Source: Gammaproteobacteria bacterium (GTDB lineage: Bacteria > Pseudomonadota > Gammaproteobacteria > Pseudomonadales > Azotimanducaceae). Taken from it: 64,000 bases of DNA. The first letter of the stretch is position 1. Each line of letters opens with the position of its first letter. The notes under the pieces are model-generated. The model was not told where the DNA came from and did no database searches. It saw only the letters and a list, made by a program, of their open reading frames with translations. The translations under genes were made by a program, and so were the position numbers. The DNA lies in assembly GCA_007694905.1 (NCBI GenBank), contig REEU01000200.1, positions 1-64,000 of the forward strand. Direction: 5' to 3'. Below, in pieces: positions 16,724 through 25,492 of the stretch.

Positions 16724-17890
16724 ATGGATTTCAGCCTGTCCGAAGAACACCGCATGCTCGAGGACCTGGTCGCCAGGTTCGTACACGACGAGCTCATGCC
16801 GCTGGAAGCGGCGGTTCTCGAACGTGAGGCTTCCGGCCAGGGCGCACATCTCACCTCTGATGAGAAAGTGCCCATCGACGCCCGGGCCAAAGAGCTCGGG
16901 CTTTGGGGACTCGACGCGCCGGAGGAGGTGGGCGGTACCGATCTGCCCACCGAAGCCATGATCGGCGTCAACATCCACATGGGCCGCACGGTCACGCCCT
17001 ACACTCTGCCGCCTGATTCGCCGAATCTGCGCATGCTCATGGTGGCGGCGAACGAGGATCAGCGGGATCGCTACCTCGCGCCTTATGTACAAGGTGGCCT
17101 GATCTCCGCCATCGGCATCTCCGAGCCCGGAGCCGGCTCGGATCCGGCAGCCATGGTCACCCGCGCCGTGCGTGAGGGCGATGAGTGGATCATCAACGGC
17201 CGCAAGATCTGGATCAGCCGTGCCGCCGACGCGGACTTCACCATTCTCATGGCGGTCACGGACAAGGCCAAGGGTGCACGTGGCGGCATCTCCGCGTTCC
17301 TCATCGATCGCGATACCCCAGGCTTCAACGTCCTTCGCCGCATTCCGATGATCGGCGGCACGTTCACCTACGAGGTGGCCCTTGAGGATTGCCGGGTTCC
17401 TCATGCCAACCTGCTCGGAAGCGAGGGCAAGGGCTTCGCGCCGATGCAGGTCCGACTGTCCACCCGGCGGCTGCAGATGGTGGCGTGGTGTATCGGCATG
17501 GCCGAACGGGCACTGGAAATGATGTGTGACTATGCGCCGGAGCGCGTCACCTTCGGTGCTCCGCTTGCGGATCGTCAGACCATCCAGTGGTGGGTGGCGG
17601 ATGCAGCCACCCGCATCCGCGCTGCGCGCCTGCTCGCCTATCAGACGGCATGGAAGCTGGATCAGGGAGAGGATGTCCGTACCGATGTCTCCATGGCCAA
17701 AGCTTATGCCACGGAGATGGCCTGGGAGGTCCTCGACCATGCCATGCAGACCTTCGGCGCCATGGGTATGACGAAGGAGCTGCCGCTTCAGCTCATGGCC
17801 TCCCAGGTGCGCACGATGCGGATCTACGATGGTCCGACCGAAGTTCACCGCTGGGTGGTGGCCCGTGATCTTCTCGGACTCAAGCGCTGA
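16724..17890 (+). CDS. Acyl-CoA dehydrogenase family protein
   Basis: This 388-residue FAD enzyme belongs to the acyl-CoA dehydrogenases, which make the alpha-beta double bond in acyl-CoA. It starts MDFSLSEEHRMLEDLV, has the FAD/substrate loop IGISEPGAGSDPAAM, WIINGRKIWISRA, a MGMTKELPL segment and the C-terminal RIYDGPTEVHRWVVARDLL. AGGACG at 16714 supports ATG 16724 over the earlier in-frame ATG at 16667. The position of the catalytic base cannot be assigned safely without an alignment. It sits 69 bases after tenA and 5 bases before the lipid transport operon, but is not obviously part of either. Confidence 0.9.
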   Translation: MDFSLSEEHRMLEDLVARFVHDELMPLEAAVLEREASGQGAHLTSDEKVPIDARAKELGLWGLDAPEEVGGTDLPTEAMIGVNIHMGRTVTPYTLPPDSPNLRMLMVAANEDQRDRYLAPYVQGGLISAIGISEPGAGSDPAAMVTRAVREGDEWIINGRKIWISRAADADFTILMAVTDKAKGARGGISAFLIDRDTPGFNVLRRIPMIGGTFTYEVALEDCRVPHANLLGSEGKGFAPMQVRLSTRRLQMVAWCIGMAERALEMMCDYAPERVTFGAPLADRQTIQWWVADAATRIRAARLLAYQTAWKLDQGEDVRTDVSMAKAYATEMAWEVLDHAMQTFGAMGMTKELPLQLMASQVRTMRIYDGPTEVHRWVVARDLLGLKR

Positions 17891-17895
17891 CCTCA

Positions 17896-19020
17896 GTGAC
17901 GACCGCTGTTCCTGCCATTGATTACACTTCCGCTAAAGACGGCCCGCAATGTGTACTGCACGGTGATTGGGTGCTCAGCGCGCTTGCCCCCAACCTCCGT
18001 GAGATCTGTGACGCGCTCGACGCGGCATCCGCTCAGAGCGCAGCTCTGAAGTGGGATCTCTGCGCCGTGAACAACCTTGACAGTGCCGGGGCGCTGCTTC
18101 TGTGGCGAGCATGGGGGCGGTGCTTCCCAGACGATTTGGAGATGCGCGACGAGCACCGGCCTCTGTTCGACAAGTGGACCGAAGTCCGGCTCGATTTTCG
18201 CCACCCCCGCAAGCCTTGGTCTTCCCGCGCCCTCGCCTGGATGGCGCGATTCAGCCGCGCCGCGCTGGATCATGTGCGCGGCGGATTGGGGGTGATCGGC
18301 CAGTTCACGCTGGACTTCTTCATACTTGCCGGACATCCGAAACGGATTCCCTGGCGGGAGATGTCGAGCACCATTTTCAATGCCGGCGCGAAGGCGTTGG
18401 GTATCACCGCGCTGGTAGGCGTGCTGATCGGTATCGTCATCGCCTACCAATCCGCCATGCAGCTCAGGCTCTACGGCGGAGAGATCTTCATCGTCAACAT
18501 TCTCGCTTTCAGCGTGACCCGTGAGCTTGGACCCATACTCGCGGCCATCCTCGTGGCTGGGCGTTCGGGCTCGTCCATGACCGCACAGCTCGGGGTCATG
18601 CGCCTGACTCAGGAACTCGATGCCATGACGGTCCTCGGCATCTCGGCCAGCCAACGCCTGGTGTTCCCCAAGGTTGTGGGGCTGACCATCGCCCTGCCGC
18701 TGCTGACCATGTGGACCATCGTGCTCGCCACGCTTGGCGGTATGCTCGCGGCAAATATCGCGCTGGACATGCCCTATCGACAGTTCCTTCGCGCTCTGCC
18801 GGACACCATCCCGCTGGTGAATCTCTGGATCGGCCTTGGCAAGGCCGCGGTGTTCGGTGCCTTGATCGGATTCACTTCCGCCCACTTCGGACTCCGGGTG
18901 CAACCTAACACCCAGAGTCTTGCGTCCGAGACCACGCGTTCCGTGGTGACCGCCATCACCCTGGTCATCGTGCTCGACGCGATTTTTTCCGTCATCTTCC
19001 GCGAGGTAGGCTGGGCCTGA
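17896..19020 (+). CDS. MlaE-family ABC permease with N-terminal STAS domain
   Basis: This 374-residue protein is the inner-membrane permease of an Mla-like lipid ABC transporter. Residues 1 to about 110 resemble a STAS domain (NLDSAGALLLWRAWG), normally a separate subunit such as MlaB but here fused. The rest is the MlaE permease, with IGIVIAYQSAMQLRLYG, the strongly conserved TRELGPILAAILVAGRSGSS and the EELDAM-like coupling segment QELDAMTVLGI. The frame starts with GTG 17896. No strong ribosome site is seen, and coupling to the preceding gene is possible. It overlaps the ATPase gene by one base. Known family members move phospholipids between the two membranes. Confidence 0.9.
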   Translation: MTTAVPAIDYTSAKDGPQCVLHGDWVLSALAPNLREICDALDAASAQSAALKWDLCAVNNLDSAGALLLWRAWGRCFPDDLEMRDEHRPLFDKWTEVRLDFRHPRKPWSSRALAWMARFSRAALDHVRGGLGVIGQFTLDFFILAGHPKRIPWREMSSTIFNAGAKALGITALVGVLIGIVIAYQSAMQLRLYGGEIFIVNILAFSVTRELGPILAAILVAGRSGSSMTAQLGVMRLTQELDAMTVLGISASQRLVFPKVVGLTIALPLLTMWTIVLATLGGMLAANIALDMPYRQFLRALPDTIPLVNLWIGLGKAAVFGALIGFTSAHFGLRVQPNTQSLASETTRSVVTAITLVIVLDAIFSVIFREVGWA

Positions 19021-19802
19021 TGGAACGCGAAGTCGTCGTCGACATGCAGGGTATCAGTACGCATTTCGGCGATCTGGTGGTGCACAAGCACATCGATCTG
19101 AAGCTGCACCGCGGCGAGCGTCTTGGGCTGCTTGGGGGCTCAGGCAGCGGTAAGACCGTGCTCATGCGTGAGATGATCCGGCTGCATCGCCCCTCTTCGG
19201 GTCACGTCACGGTACTTGGGGAGCGACTGGACGACATTGGTGCCGCCGAACTGCAGCAGTTGCGCAACCGCTGCGGAGTCCTGTTCCAGCAGGGAGCGCT
19301 GTTCAGCGACCTGGACGTTTTCGAGAACGTTGCCCTGCCGCTGCGTGAACTTGGTCACCTCCCGGAACCCCTGATCGCCGACCTGGTTTGGATGAAAATC
19401 GAGCTGGTGGGTCTCGATCTCAAGGTGGGGAACCTTCGGCCTTCTGAGCTGTCTGGGGGAATGCTGAAGCGGGCAGGTCTCGCTCGCGCCCTCGCACTGG
19501 AGCCTGAGCTGCTGTTCCTGGACGAACCCACTTCCGGCTTGGATCCGGTGTCCTCAGAGCGATTCGTGGATCTGCTGCAGGCCCTGCATCGTGATTTGGG
19601 ATTCAGCATGGTCATGATTACTCACGACCTGCATACACTGCGTGACCTCTGCGATACGGTGGCCGTTCTGGCCGAAGGCGAGTTGGTCGCACATGGCACA
19701 CTGGCGGAAGTCCGCCGCAACGACCATCCATTCGTGCAGGACATGCTGGGTGGCCGTCGCGCCTCACGTGTACTCGGTAGCGGAACGGAAACTGATGGGT
19801 AA
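19020..19802 (+). CDS. MlaF-family ABC transporter ATPase
   Basis: This 260-residue ATPase powers the Mla-like transporter. It has the Walker A GGSGSGKTVLM, the Q loop in GVLFQQGALFSDLDVFENV typical of MlaF, the signature LSGGMLKRAGLARAL, Walker B LLFLDEPTSGLDPVS and the switch histidine in ITHDLHTL. It starts at the base shared with the permease stop and ends 8 bases inside the MCE gene, so the operon is tightly coupled. Confidence 0.93.
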   Translation: MEREVVVDMQGISTHFGDLVVHKHIDLKLHRGERLGLLGGSGSGKTVLMREMIRLHRPSSGHVTVLGERLDDIGAAELQQLRNRCGVLFQQGALFSDLDVFENVALPLRELGHLPEPLIADLVWMKIELVGLDLKVGNLRPSELSGGMLKRAGLARALALEPELLFLDEPTSGLDPVSSERFVDLLQALHRDLGFSMVMITHDLHTLRDLCDTVAVLAEGELVAHGTLAEVRRNDHPFVQDMLGGRRASRVLGSGTETDG

Positions 19803-20706
19803 TCGCTCCTATGCTCTGCTGACCGGGCTGTTCGTCCTGGTCCTCGGCACTGCCATCGGCGTCGCGGCGTGGTGGATGTCGGGCGGTCAGACCCAGCGCT
19901 CGCCTTATCTCGTCGTGAGCAAGACGGAAGTGTCCGGGCTCAACGACGCGTCAGCCGTGTTCTATCGAGGCGTTCGCGCCGGACGCGTCCTTGCAATCCG
20001 CTTCAATCCTGACGATGTGCGCGAGATCCTCATTGACATCGAAATCGATTCTGAGTTGCCGATCACCGAGGGCACCTGGGCAACACTGCGCCCTCAGGGT
20101 GTGACCGGGTTGTCACAGCTTGCGCTTCATGATGATGGATCCCAACCGATTCGGCTCACCACCAGCAGCGACGATCCTGCCCGGATTCCCATGCGGCCAG
20201 GCATTCTGGAACGTCTCATGTCGGACGGGGCGGATCTTTTCGACCGCGTCCAGCGCATCGGCGGCCAGATCGAGGAACTGTTCAGTGATGGTAATGTGGA
20301 TCGAATTGGCGTCATCCTGGAGCACCTCGAAGGCACTGCCGAGTGGCTCGTCGGCTTCGATCGTCGCTTCGACCCGGTATTCAATCGTCTACCCGCTCTT
20401 GCAGATGAGGCAAAGCTGGTGCTGGAAGAGACAAGGAGTCTTGTAACAGGACTTCAGGATCTGCCACCGGAACTCGAGGCGCTGACTCGCGACGCGAGGG
20501 AGCTTTCGAAAACGGGGCAGCGCATAGGCGAGGAACTGCACGCGGAGCTGACGCCAGCGCTGAAAGGTGCACTCGACGAACTTTCCCAGACCAGTCTTGA
20601 AATTCAGCGCCTTGCTCGCCAGCTGCAGAACCAACCTCAGAGTCTGTTACAGGGGCCGCAGGCACCCATGCCGGGTCCCGGCGAGGACGGCTATCGTAAG
20701 GAATGA
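19795..20706 (+). CDS. MCE-domain periplasmic lipid-binding protein (MlaD-like)
   Basis: This 303-residue protein has one N-terminal membrane helix (residues about 6-28), then a single MCE domain beginning PYLVVSKTEVSGLNDASAVF and including YRGVRAGRVLAIRFNPDD and GVTGLSQLALHDD, followed by a long helical tail. MCE proteins form hexameric rings that carry lipids across the periplasm. The helical tail is longer than in E. coli MlaD and more like proteins that build tunnels. The start overlaps the ATPase stop. The longer frame from 19642 lies inside the ATPase gene and was discarded. Confidence 0.9.
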   Translation: MGNRSYALLTGLFVLVLGTAIGVAAWWMSGGQTQRSPYLVVSKTEVSGLNDASAVFYRGVRAGRVLAIRFNPDDVREILIDIEIDSELPITEGTWATLRPQGVTGLSQLALHDDGSQPIRLTTSSDDPARIPMRPGILERLMSDGADLFDRVQRIGGQIEELFSDGNVDRIGVILEHLEGTAEWLVGFDRRFDPVFNRLPALADEAKLVLEETRSLVTGLQDLPPELEALTRDARELSKTGQRIGEELHAELTPALKGALDELSQTSLEIQRLARQLQNQPQSLLQGPQAPMPGPGEDGYRKE

Positions 20707-21299
20707 ATATGACGGTGCTTCAGGTGGCGATCCGGATGTTGCTGGTGTCGATGCTTGCCCTCATCACTGCCTGCGGTCCGCTCCTTCCTGAGCCGACAGC
20801 ACCACCGCAGCTGTTCGACCTTGGACCGTTGCCAGAAGCGGACAGCTTCACAACTGCCGGGGTGCAGCTCCAGACGTTGCGAGCACCAAGCTGGCTGTCC
20901 GGGCCGCGAATTCCCTACCGGCAGCTACACCGGCAGCCTGAAGCGGTTCAGCACTACGCCAGGCACGCGTGGGTGGCACCGCCAGCAGAACTTCTGCGGC
21001 AGAGGTTGGAGTATCAGCTCGCGGCGACTCCCCGAGGGCCCGGGTGGTGGCTGCTCGAAATCGACCTGCTCACCTTCGAACAGGTCTACGAGAGCGAGAA
21101 CCACGCCCGGGCGGAAATCAGCCTGCGCGCATCACTGCATGAGCGCCGCGGTGAGGGACGGATCTTGCTGCGCAACATTCGCGTCGTCAGACCCGTAGAC
21201 CCCGAGGTTCGAGGTGCCGTGTCCGGACTCCCCGCTGTTGCCAACGAAGCACTCGATGAACTGGTTGCCTGGCTCAAAGAGGTTACGAGCGAGGGTTAG
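20703..21299 (+). CDS. ABC transport auxiliary lipoprotein (PqiC-like)
   Basis: This 198-residue lipoprotein has a signal peptide with the lipobox in MLALITACGPLLPEP and the fold of the ABC-type transport auxiliary component family: YRQLHRQPEAVQHYARHAWV and LLRQRLEYQLAATP. Relatives such as PqiC form an outer-membrane-anchored ring around the tip of an MCE tunnel. The start overlaps the MCE gene stop (ATGA). It ends 17 bases inside the 3' end of the convergent RND pseudogene. It completes a four-gene operon of permease, ATPase, MCE protein and lipoprotein. Confidence 0.85.
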   Translation: MNMTVLQVAIRMLLVSMLALITACGPLLPEPTAPPQLFDLGPLPEADSFTTAGVQLQTLRAPSWLSGPRIPYRQLHRQPEAVQHYARHAWVAPPAELLRQRLEYQLAATPRGPGWWLLEIDLLTFEQVYESENHARAEISLRASLHERRGEGRILLRNIRVVRPVDPEVRGAVSGLPAVANEALDELVAWLKEVTSEG

Positions 21300-23532
21300 T
21301 CTCCACCATGTCAGCAAGCCGCTCATCGAGAATGGTGCTGATGTTGAATTTCAGACGAGCAAAGATGTTGGGAAAGAACTTCAGGTCTTTCTGCATCCTT
21401 TCACAGTCGAAGCGCAGTACTGAGACCGGCCTGGATGCACGCACGTCCGCGGTCCGCTCCTCCGCGCGGATGTAGCCGATCTCGCCGAAAACCTCCCCCG
21501 GGCCAAGGGTCGCCAGCACCCGTTCGCCATCCGGATCGCGACGCACCACCTCTGCTTGCCCGTCGAGAACGAGAAACATGCTGCGCCCCCGTGTGCCCTG
21601 CTCGATGAGCCGCTCGCCGGTATCGAACTCGTTGGTTTCCGAAATCAGAATCGCCTTGCGTCGCTGATACTCACTCATGCCGGCGAACAAGGGACTCTTC
21701 TGAAGCACTTCCTGGTTCGTCGACTTCGCCAGAATCTGATAGAGCCCTACGAGTCGAACGCGGGCCATCACGCTGGGCGTGATCAGAAGACTGGCCAGAA
21801 TGGAGAACAGTATGGTTGCCGCCGCCAGGGCACCAAGCTGTGCGACTACCATGAAATTCGAGAACAGCAACACCCCGAAACCCAGCGCACGCGCGCGGCT
21901 CGACACGATGAGCGGGGTCGCTTCCTCCTCCACCGCCAGATGCACCGCACCCACGTAGTCCGACGTGCGCCGACAGAGTTCGTTGTAACGCGCGAGCAGG
22001 TGGATCGTGCCGTCGACGGCGATGCCCACGGCTATGATGGCCACCATGTCAGTGCCTGGATTGAGGGGTATGCCCAGCAGCCCCATGATTCCGAACATCA
22101 GAGCTAAGGAATTGATCAGCACTTCCCTAACGGAATCACAGCAGGAATCAGCGCAATAGCACCGCCCTTGAAGGATATGAACATGGCCGACATGATCAGG
22201 AAGATCAGGACAAGCAATATTCCGAGCGCCTTGACCTGCCCGCGAAGCAGGTTTTCGGCCGCGCGGTTCACCAGCAGGTTCTCACCGGTGATCGTGACCT
22301 TGAGTTCCGGCGAGGCGACATGATTGATCACGTCTTCGAGCTCGCGAATGCGGGTGTTCAGGGCGTGCGAGTCATTGATGTTGTGTCTGACCACGATGTT
22401 CGCCCGTCGATAGTCATGACTGACGTAGCTCTCCAGGTCGGCGCGGTGAAAGATAAGCAGATACTGCGCGATCAGTTGTCGCGTCTCGGGTAGCGCGAGT
22501 GCCGAGAAGCGCCCGGCGAATTCACGATGCACGAAGGCCAGGTGGTCCGCGATGGAGAGGCTCGAGTCGAAGGCCCCCTGCCGCTCAATGAAGCGCTGAA
22601 TCCCGGCCACACGCACGATGTTGGCCGGCTCCTGAAAGGCCCGGTCGTGATCGCCTTCCAACGCGATGATTTCGCTGAAGAGATTCGAGGCAAAGCCGAG
22701 CGTAGTGGTCAAGACCGTGAGCACGAGAGGCAGGCCCATGTGTCGTGTCATGAAGTGCACTGCATTCAGACGCGTATGCTCGACGGTTTCACCTTTTGCC
22801 AGGCCGCGAAAGTATGCAGCGACGATGTGGGTATCCTCGGTCGAGCCGATGACGATGATGAGAGCCTGTATCATGGCGCTGAGGATGTTCAGCGGTAAGC
22901 CGGTCCAGCCCAGCAGGCCGAGGGTCCAGATCACCGTGAGCGCCGACGTGATCACCGGTAGCAGGGCGGCCATGGCACTGCGCAGGAACAGCACAATGGC
23001 CACGATCAGGACCAGCGCCGCAAGCGGTCCGAGCAGCACCATGTCGGCAAACAGACTCCGGGTCAGTTCGACGCTAATGCGTGGCGGGCCGACTTGAAAG
23101 ACACGTTCGAAATCTCCGCCGTGGACCGCAAGCACTTTCTCGATGCCCTCGAACACGCGGCCGGCGGCGCCGGGCTGTTCCTCGATCTCCTCCAGAGTGA
23201 CCACCAGGGTCGTGACGTACCCGTCAGCGAAGAAGAAATTCTGGCGATACATCGGATTCGCCAAGGCGCGGTCGCGCGCGGCCAAAGCCTGGTCGCGGGT
23301 TTCAGGGACGCTGTCGAGCAGGAGCTGGGCATCCACCCTGCCACGCCGGCCCTCCACGGTCCGTAGATTGAACAGGCCATCCACGCGCGCCACATGAGCC
23401 ACTTCCCGCAAACCCCGTTGCAGTGCTTCCAGGCTGCCCAGGTGCTCAGGGGTCCAGAGATTCGCATCGCGAACGTAGATCAACGTGCGGTTATCGGAAC
23501 CAAACTCGTTGGCAACGCGCTGGTAGATTGGC
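21283..23532 (-). pseudogene. Broken RND-family exporter with C-terminal cyclic-nucleotide-binding domain
   Basis: The remains of an RND (MMPL-like) exporter are spread over two frames. The first frame gives YQRVANEFGSDNRTLIYVRD, the helix region VLLGPLAALVLIVAIVLFLR and, without the expected further helices, a second periplasmic domain. It ends at IPAVIPLGKC. The second frame resumes MFGIMGLLGIPLNPGTD and IAVDGTIHLLARYNE and ends with a cyclic-nucleotide-binding-like domain (SMFLVLDGQAEVVRR, LGPGEVFGEIGYI). Three lesions are visible: loss of the N terminus by fusion to pqiB, an internal deletion after FASNLFSEII, and a 23-base shift from a small insertion at 22108-22127. It cannot make a working transporter. 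Confidence 0.85.
22108..22127. mobile_element. Exact 20-bp insertion with TAA target duplication, copy 1
   Basis: The 20-mer GGAATTGATCAGCACTTCCC is flanked by TAA on both sides (22105-22107 and 22128-22130). Removing the 20-mer and one TAA restores the RND reading frame and the family-typical junction IPAVIPLALMFGIMG, so this is an insertion with a 3-base target duplication. The identical 26 bases occur at 43953-43978. The ends GGGAA and GGAA are near-symmetric around TGATCA, as if the two ends of an IS were fused. Confidence 0.8.
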
Positions 23533-24355
23533 GGCGATCGCGTCCAAGGCCACGGCACTGAGCTGGCCGACCAGTTTCTCGATGGACGCGGTGATGGTCT
23601 CTACGGCACCAGGGACCGTCGGCAGCTCGGGATACGGCAGCTCGCCCGCACCGCGCTGGACGAACTCGGTATCCGGGTACATGTTCAACTCCACGAACAG
23701 CATGCCGGTAATGAGACTGCCGGTCTGCAGGCAAGCGCGCATGCTCCGCTCCACGAGGGTCTCGAGTACCTGCTCGGGAGGTGGTCCGGTGTTTGCATCC
23801 ATGATCCGCTCCGGTTCGATTTCGATCACGACTGGCAGGCGGAATTCGAGGCTCTCCGGATCCAGCGCCAGGCTGACGTCACGCACGGTCCCAATCCGGA
23901 TGCCTCGGAACTCGACCGGAGCGCCAGCAGCCAGGCCCCGCACCGAGCCATCGAAAAAGTACGTAGTTGAGCTTGCGGATGTAGGCCCGCTCCTCGATCT
24001 CCCGATAGCTGCCGTGCAGGGTAAACAGGAGGTCCGAGACGTCGGCCGTCATCTGCTCCGCCTCCAGCGACGTCTCGAACGCGATACCTCCGAACACAAG
24101 CGATTGCAGCGATTCCATGCGGACTTCCGGCCCGTCTGCGCCGAAGCCGACGTCGATACCGCCAAGACGTTCCGTGACCAGGGTGATGGTCTTGCCCGGT
24201 TCGTCGGCCGTGATCAGCGGCTGCTGCTCCAGGCCGACAAAATGAGGCTGGGGGGATCCTGGTCCTGGATCAATCTGGATGTAGGCGCCAGAGATCAGGG
24301 TCTCGAGCCCGGAGGCGCCACGTAGACTGAACTCCGGCCGCACCACGATCGCCGC
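23530..24355 (-). pseudogene. pqiB: Broken pqiB (MCE-domain intermembrane transport protein)
   Basis: Fragments of a PqiB-like multi-MCE protein occur in two frames. The upstream fragment has VRPEFSLRGASGLETLISGA and FVGLEQQPLITADEPG, from the first MCE region. After a frameshift near 23960 the second has YFFDGSVRGLAAGAPVEFRG, VIEIEPERIMD and LPTVPGAVETITASIEKL. The N terminus, including the membrane anchor, has been lost by a deletion joining it to pqiA. The C-terminal helical part is fused out of frame to the RND remnant near 23530. It is clearly non-functional. Confidence 0.85.
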
Positions 24356-25351
24356 TCCACGGATTTGAGAAGCCAGGCAAGGCTCGCCAGCTTGGCCACT
24401 GGCACCATGATACTGACGAAGAAGACCAGCAGACCCAGGACCCAGAAGCCGGCCCCGATCAGCTTGATGACACCGCTGAGTATGCTGTCAGCCTCTCCCT
24501 GACCGAACTGGATGACCTCCATGACCGGAAACACATTGGCCGGGATGAACAGCAACGACGCCGCGATCAGCAGCGCCCAGGTGCGATGCACGCTGTCCGT
24601 CTTGCGATGATGCATGCGCGAGCCACAGCGTGGGCAGCAGCGGTGAAGTCCGTCGCTCAGAGGCCGGAGCAGACCGCAGGCGTGACAGGTATGCAGCGCA
24701 GCGCCGGTCCGGGCAGCATCCGCTCTGAGTTGACGGATAGGTGAGCCTGCCCATAGCTGGCGCGGATCAAAATTCGCCCGCCCCGCGGCGTACGTAGACA
24801 TGGAGGCTGCGAATGCGAACAGCGCCACGCCAGGAATGAAGTTTGCCAGATCCTGCAGCTTGATCACCGCAACCAGGGTGCCGAGCAGGAACACCCCCCA
24901 ACAGGCTCCAGGGCATGAGGCCATTCACCAGACGCCACACCGGCCCCATCCCGGGAGGCCTTTCGCCGTACCGAAGGGAAATCAGCAGATAGAGCATGCC
25001 GAGCACGGTCAGCAGCGGAAACGCAATGCTGGTTAGAAAGACCAGCAGCCCGAGTTCACCCATGCCCATCTCGTAAAGCGCCCAGCCGCCGCTGATCAGC
25101 AGATTGCTTTCGACGCGACCACCAAACTCGAGCGCGAGAAACGGAAAACTGTTGGCGATGATGAAAAGCAGCAGTGCACTGAGATACAGCGCCAGAGCGC
25201 GATTCAGGGAATCAGGAATGTCCCGGTATAGGACAGCGCCACATTTGCTGCAGTCTGCGCGTCCGCCCGGAGGCAGTTCTGCCTGCCAATGCAGTCGATC
25301 GTACTCGTGACAGGCCACCAATTCACCCACAGCGTCTGCCATGTGCCCCAT
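24355..25351 (-). pseudogene. pqiA: Broken pqiA (frameshift and C-terminal deletion)
   Basis: The frame from 25351 gives a PqiA-like zinc-ribbon membrane protein: LVACHEYDRLHW, CSKCGAVLYRDIPDSLNRAL, YLSALLLFIIANSFPFLALE, GLMPWSL. A one-base shift at the C6 run 24894-24899 moves it to the second frame, which continues VFLLGTLVAVIKLQDLANF, then CHACGLLRPLSDGLHRCCPR-type second zinc ribbon and VPVAKLASLAWLLKSVERRS. After that the last helices are missing and the sequence joins pqiB. PqiA is the inner-membrane partner of the PqiABC paraquat-inducible lipid transport system. Confidence 0.88.
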
Positions 25352-25368
25352 TCCCCGCTGGTGCCCCT

Positions 25369-25383
25369 CAGCCTATCAGGCTG
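25369..25383. promoter_or_regulatory. Inverted repeat upstream of the monooxygenase-CYP153 operon
   Basis: CAGCCT-ATC-AGGCTG is a perfect 6+6 inverted repeat with a 3-base spacer in the divergent gap between the pqiA remnant and the flavin monooxygenase. A perfect -35-like TTGACA follows at 25416-25421, but no convincing -10 box is spaced correctly. It could be an operator or just a short hairpin. Confidence 0.3.
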
Positions 25384-25492
25384 TCGACAATCTGATCATG
25401 GCCCACAGGTCGGTCTTGACAACAGCCCTTCCGGACACCATGGCCTTCCGGTAGCGTAGTCACATGCTCTGCCGGCAGAAGGTCGATACACC

